A DNA stretch of 25,799 bases from SYFI01 sp046095485 (GTDB lineage: Bacteria; Actinomycetota; Thermoleophilia; Miltoncostaeales; Miltoncostaeaceae), in assembly GCA_046095485.1 (NCBI GenBank), contig JBJTJN010000077.1:1-25799 (forward strand), read 5' to 3'. Position 1 is the stretch's first letter. Each line of letters starts with the position of its first letter. Positions 23,484 to 25,799 of the stretch are shown here, piece by piece. The notes under the pieces were generated by a model that was not told the origin of the DNA, searched no databases, and saw nothing but the letters and a program-made list of their open reading frames with translations. Both the position numbers and the translations under genes were made by a program.

Positions 23484-23987
23484 GTGCGGATTGTCGCATG
23501 TGGAGCCATGATCGCCACACTTTTCACCGCTGGGTGCGGGTCGTCCATCGGGCCCGCGGCCCGCTCTGGGCGCGTGGTGCGGGTGCTGGACGGCGACACC
23601 ATCGTGGTGCAGGGCGTGGGCACGGTGCGCTACATCGGCATCGACACGCCCGAGCTGCACCACCCCCGCAAGCCCGTGGAGAGGTTCGCGGCACGTGCCG
23701 CGCAGATGAACCGCCGCATGGTGCAGGGGCGCGTGGTGCGGCTGGTCACCGACGTGGAGGAGCGCGACGTGCACGGGCGCCTGCTGGCCTACGTGTATGT
23801 CGGTCCTGTCATGGTGAACGCCCGGCTGGTGGCGCTGGGGGCCGCCGAGCAGTTCCCGTTTCCGCCGAACACCCTGCACAGGGCCGAGTTCGCGCGGCTC
23901 GAGCGTGAGGCCATGCGTGCGCGACGCGGGCAGTGGGGCCCCGCCGAGGGCGGCCCGCCGTGGGGTGCGGTCAGCCCGGGGGGTTGA
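23484..23987 (+). CDS. Thermonuclease-family (SNase-like) lipoprotein
   Basis: A 167-residue staphylococcal-nuclease-fold protein, expected to cut DNA or RNA outside the cytoplasm. Catalytic positions are intact: D36/D38 in LDGDT, R49 and E57 in VRYIGIDTPE, and R98 in ERDVHGRLLAYV. The GTG at 23484 gives a short basic start, a hydrophobic stretch and the lipobox FTAGC with C18 as the lipidation site. The ATG at 23508 is an alternative start but would leave too short a signal. It is divergent from pafBC by 71 bases, and its 3' end overlaps the next minus-strand gene by 17 bases. The substrate and its link to comM-dprA are not shown by the sequence. Confidence 0.85.
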   Translation: MRIVACGAMIATLFTAGCGSSIGPAARSGRVVRVLDGDTIVVQGVGTVRYIGIDTPELHHPRKPVERFAARAAQMNRRMVQGRVVRLVTDVEERDVHGRLLAYVYVGPVMVNARLVALGAAEQFPFPPNTLHRAEFARLEREAMRARRGQWGPAEGGPPWGAVSPGG

Positions 23988-24465
23988 AGTTGGCGTGCGA
24001 CGTCATGCGCCACCTGCCGCCCTGCCAGGTGAACGTCGAGAGCCGCGGGGCCAGCCGGGATGTCACGAGGTCGCCGCTGGCATTCGGCTCCTGCGTGGCG
24101 GTGCGCGACCTGATCACCAGGGTGGGGGCGGAGTACTGCGCCATCACATCGGCGATCTGGTACTGCCGTACGTCGGGCATGGCCGCCAGGTAGGTGGCGC
24201 GGGTGGCCCACGTGCCGCTGGCCCGCTGGATCATCCAGGCGGGGGAGAGCAGGGCGCCCAGCTTGGCCTGGTCATCGGTCGCCAGGGCCTTGAAGAAGCG
24301 GTTCAAGAGCTGCGTGGCCGTGGTGTCGGCATTCGCCAGGCGCACGGGCGCCGGCGCGGACGCGGCGCGCGCGGTGCCGGCGATCGCCTGGGTGGCCGTG
24401 ATCCCGGTTCCGACGGCCGCCGTGGCGAGCACGGCCACCACCACCGTGCGGGTGCGAGGAGTCAT
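23971..24465 (-). CDS. Secreted NTF2-like (SnoaL/DUF4440-type) protein of unknown function
   Basis: A 164-residue protein. The N-terminus MTPRTRTVVVAVLATAAVG is a signal peptide, with a likely Ala-x-Ala cleavage near residues 32-36. The mature part looks like an NTF2 cone fold: a first helix LLNRFFKALATDDQAKLGALL, a middle that pairs MIQRASGTWATRATY, and C-terminal strands LSTFTWQGGRWRMTSHAN. Such domains act as small hydrolases, isomerases or ligand-binding modules; no catalytic residues can be assigned. The ATG at 24465 follows a -10-like box by six bases without a Shine-Dalgarno. It is divergent from the next small gene and converges on the nuclease gene. Confidence 0.65.
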   Translation of the reverse strand: MTPRTRTVVVAVLATAAVGTGITATQAIAGTARAASAPAPVRLANADTTATQLLNRFFKALATDDQAKLGALLSPAWMIQRASGTWATRATYLAAMPDVRQYQIADVMAQYSAPTLVIRSRTATQEPNASGDLVTSRLAPRLSTFTWQGGRWRMTSHANFNPPG

Positions 24466-24471
24466 GCGCTC

Positions 24472-24477
24472 AGCCTA
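24472..24477 (-). promoter_or_regulatory. Putative -10 box of the NTF2-like gene, leaderless
   Basis: On the minus strand the hexamer reads TAGGCT. Six bases separate it from the ATG at 24465, so the message would start at the AUG. It lies back to back with the TACGAT box at 24482-24487 in a 28-base divergent gap. Confidence 0.5.
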
Positions 24478-24481
24478 CTTG

Positions 24482-24487
24482 TACGAT
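24482..24487 (+). promoter_or_regulatory. Putative -10 box of the 90-residue gene, leaderless
   Basis: TACGAT, six bases before the ATG at 24494, mirrors the arrangement on the opposite strand. The 28 bases between the two genes cannot hold two full -35 boxes outside the coding regions, so both promoters must extend into the neighbouring gene or rely on the -10 alone. Confidence 0.5.
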
Positions 24488-24493
24488 CGCATC

Positions 24494-24766
24494 ATGACGA
24501 TCATGGAGCACGACTACGGAATCCCGTCAGAGGACGAGCTGGCGCGCCTCGTGGGCGCCGCCACGCCGCACTTCGCGCTGCAGATCCGTGATCGCGTGGT
24601 GGACTACCGCGCCGCGCTGCCCGAGGGTCATCCGCGCATCCCGGAGCTCGACGCCCAGATCGCCCGCCTCGAGCGCCTGGCAATCGACGGTGCCGGTGGC
24701 CCCACCGACGAGGCCGACCTGCCCCCGCGGCCGTCGCTCGAGCTTCGCGGCCGCGATCGCGCCTAG
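24494..24766 (+). CDS. Small acidic protein of unknown function
   Basis: A 90-residue soluble protein I do not recognise. It begins MTIMEHDYGIPSEDEL. Residues 10-65 look helical and contain LPEGHPRIPELDAQIARLE; the tail is Pro- and Arg-rich. No signal peptide, membrane segment or cysteine is present. The ATG at 24494 is favoured because TACGAT lies six bases upstream; a second in-frame ATG follows three codons later. Its TAG stop shares CTAG with the stop of the convergent Nudix gene. Codon use matches the neighbours, which supports it being a real gene. Confidence 0.6.
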   Translation: MTIMEHDYGIPSEDELARLVGAATPHFALQIRDRVVDYRAALPEGHPRIPELDAQIARLERLAIDGAGGPTDEADLPPRPSLELRGRDRA

Positions 24767-25362
24767 CGCGCGCCTGCGTGTCCGGCGATCCGGTGCACCA
24801 CCTCGCTGAAGGTGCGCAGAATGCGCGCCGTGAGGCCCCAGACGTCCTCGCCCTGCAGCGGGTACCGCAGCGTCTCGATGGTGGGCTGCTCGGGGATGCG
24901 CCGGTCGGCGGCCAGCACGTCGGCCAGTGGCACCTCGAGTATGCGTGCGATCTCCGACTGCTCGGGGGTCATGTCGGGGCGCCCGCCCGGATGATGGGCC
25001 ACCCACGGGCTCACCGTGAAGCCGCTGGCGATCGTGTGCACGTCGTCCAGCGGCCCCAGCACCTCCAGAGCCGTGCGCGGAACGGCGATCTCCTCCTCGG
25101 TCTCGCGCAGGGCCGCGCCCAGAAGGTCCACGTCCCCGGTCTCGAACTTGCCGCCCGGCAGGGAGATCTCGCCCTTGTGATGCGCCACGAACTGCGACCG
25201 CTTGGTGAGCACCACATGGCCGGCGGCGTCGACGTCGAAGATGATCAGCAGCACCCCGGCGTCCCTGCCGGTGGGATCGAGCGCCACCCGGCCGCGCCCC
25301 TCGAGGGCACCGGGCAGCATGCGGGCGAGGTCGGCCGCGGAGAGATCGGAGGGGGCACTCAT
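24763..25362 (-). CDS. Nudix hydrolase, coenzyme A pyrophosphatase type
   Basis: A 199-residue Nudix enzyme. The segment LTKRSQFVAHHKGEISLPGG (51-70) is the UPF0035 motif of CoA pyrophosphatases (NudL/PCD1 type), which split CoA to 3',5'-ADP and phosphopantetheine. The Nudix box runs from about 70 to 92 (GGKFETGD, then ALRETEEEI) with all three metal-binding glutamates. The ATG at 25362 lies eight bases after a -10-like TACACT. The role in CoA turnover is inferred from the family. It converges with the 90-residue gene, sharing CTAG, and is divergent from the last gene. Confidence 0.9.
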   Translation of the reverse strand: MSAPSDLSAADLARMLPGALEGRGRVALDPTGRDAGVLLIIFDVDAAGHVVLTKRSQFVAHHKGEISLPGGKFETGDVDLLGAALRETEEEIAVPRTALEVLGPLDDVHTIASGFTVSPWVAHHPGGRPDMTPEQSEIARILEVPLADVLAADRRIPEQPTIETLRYPLQGEDVWGLTARILRTFSEVVHRIAGHAGAR

Positions 25363-25370
25363 CGCGGTCG

Positions 25371-25376
25371 AGTGTA
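25371..25376 (-). promoter_or_regulatory. Putative -10 box of the Nudix gene, leaderless
   Basis: On the minus strand the hexamer reads TACACT, matching TANNNT. Eight bases separate it from the ATG at 25362, and there is no Shine-Dalgarno, so initiation at or next to the message end is likely. Confidence 0.5.
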
Positions 25377-25400
25377 CGCCGGGGCACCCGGGGCCCGGCC

Positions 25401-25799
25401 ATGAACGGCGACCTGGACATCGCCCGCATGGAGGGCGACATGATGGCCGCGCGCGAGGCCGCGGTGGGCGTGGCCGGCGTGCCGATGCTGGGCCTCAGAG
25501 CCGTGCAGCCCGGCACGGGCGGCCGTGCGTGGCTGGTGGCGCTCGAGGGCCCCGCGTTCCTTTGCCTCGATGATGCCCTCGACCCCGAGGCGTCGATCGC
25601 GCGCTTTCGCGACGTTGCCCAGGCGGGCCTGGCCGCCGAGCTGGCCGACGATGCCGTCAACGCCGACGCCCTGCGTGCGTTCCGGGCCCCGGCCGATGCC
25701 ATGGCCGCGTGGGCCGAGGAGATGCCCGCGGCCGTCGAGGCACTCGGGCGCGCCGCCGATGCGGCCGACGAGCTCGCGGCCTGGCGCGACGACCCGCGG
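25401..25799 (+). CDS. Alanine-rich protein of unknown function, truncated by window end
   Basis: An open frame of 133 codons that runs off the window, so the C-terminus is missing. It begins MNGDLDIARMEGDMMAARE and is rich in Ala, Asp and Glu. There is a central region LVALEGPAFLCLDDAL, then a likely helical part with AADAADELAAW. No signal peptide or known motif is seen. The ATG at 25401 is 38 bases from the divergent Nudix start; no Shine-Dalgarno or clear -10 box is visible. The high third-position GC expected of a coding frame in this genome is present. I do not recognise the family. Confidence 0.6.
   Translation, partial: MNGDLDIARMEGDMMAAREAAVGVAGVPMLGLRAVQPGTGGRAWLVALEGPAFLCLDDALDPEASIARFRDVAQAGLAAELADDAVNADALRAFRAPADAMAAWAEEMPAAVEALGRAADAADELAAWRDDPR

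Noticed and set aside
1..25799. CRISPR arrays, tRNA or rRNA genes, insertion sequences, phage genes
   Set aside because: No spaced direct repeats, cloverleaf-like sequence, transposase or integrase motifs, or target-site duplications were seen by eye.

Overview
The window is a stretch of very GC-rich bacterial chromosome, densely coding, with short gaps and many 4-base stop/start overlaps. The gene content and order point to Actinomycetota: fakA-recG-rsmD-coaD, a SepIVA-like coiled coil next to a DUF177 gene, rpmF-plsX-acpP-rnc-smc-ftsY-ffh, rpsP-khpA-rimM-trmD-rplS-rnhB, then comM-dprA and a fused PafB-PafC regulator. The order does not match mycobacteria or streptomycetes exactly (no mutM between rnc and smc, no lepB or DUF2469 near rnhB). 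A deep class such as Thermoleophilia or Acidimicrobiia is my guess, not something the sequence proves. Layout: bases 1-61 look like an inverted, error-rich copy of part of fakA and are probably an assembly artefact. Bases 62-441 carry, on the minus strand, a truncated cold-shock-domain gene and rpmB. A divergent promoter region (442-536) then starts a plus-strand run from 537 to 17465 of 19 housekeeping genes: fatty-acid activation and phospholipid entry (fakA, plsX, acpP), coenzyme A (coaD), DNA repair (recG), ribosome and RNA maturation (rpmF, rsmD, rnc, rpsP, khpA, rimM, trmD, rplS), the signal recognition particle pathway (ftsY, ffh), chromosome condensation (smc), a septation-type coiled coil and RNase HII. 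Many of these are translationally coupled; internal -10-like boxes sit before rpmF, acpP, ffh and rplS. From 17449 rightward the strand alternates gene by gene: yraN (-), a Mn-type superoxide dismutase (+), comM-dprA (+), a PafB-PafC fusion (-), a lipoprotein thermonuclease (+), a secreted NTF2-like protein (-), a 90-residue protein of unknown function (+), a CoA-pyrophosphatase-type Nudix hydrolase (-) and a truncated gene of unknown function (+). Working together: FakA can make acyl-phosphate that PlsX links to acyl-ACP, with AcpP encoded beside it; Ffh and FtsY form the targeting pair; RimM, TrmD, S16 and L19 form the classical ribosome-maturation operon; ComM and DprA act on single-stranded DNA in transformation or recombination, and PafBC is the actinobacterial DNA-damage activator. 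I see no mobile element, CRISPR array, tRNA, rRNA or phage gene, and no gene-free stretch above 300 bases; the longest gap is the 154-base sodA leader. I found no convincing new multi-gene system. The points most worth checking are the terminal inverted copy, a codon-usage break inside recG near 4000, an RNase III lacking one catalytic aspartate, a long acidic tail on L19 and a repeated leaderless promoter layout.
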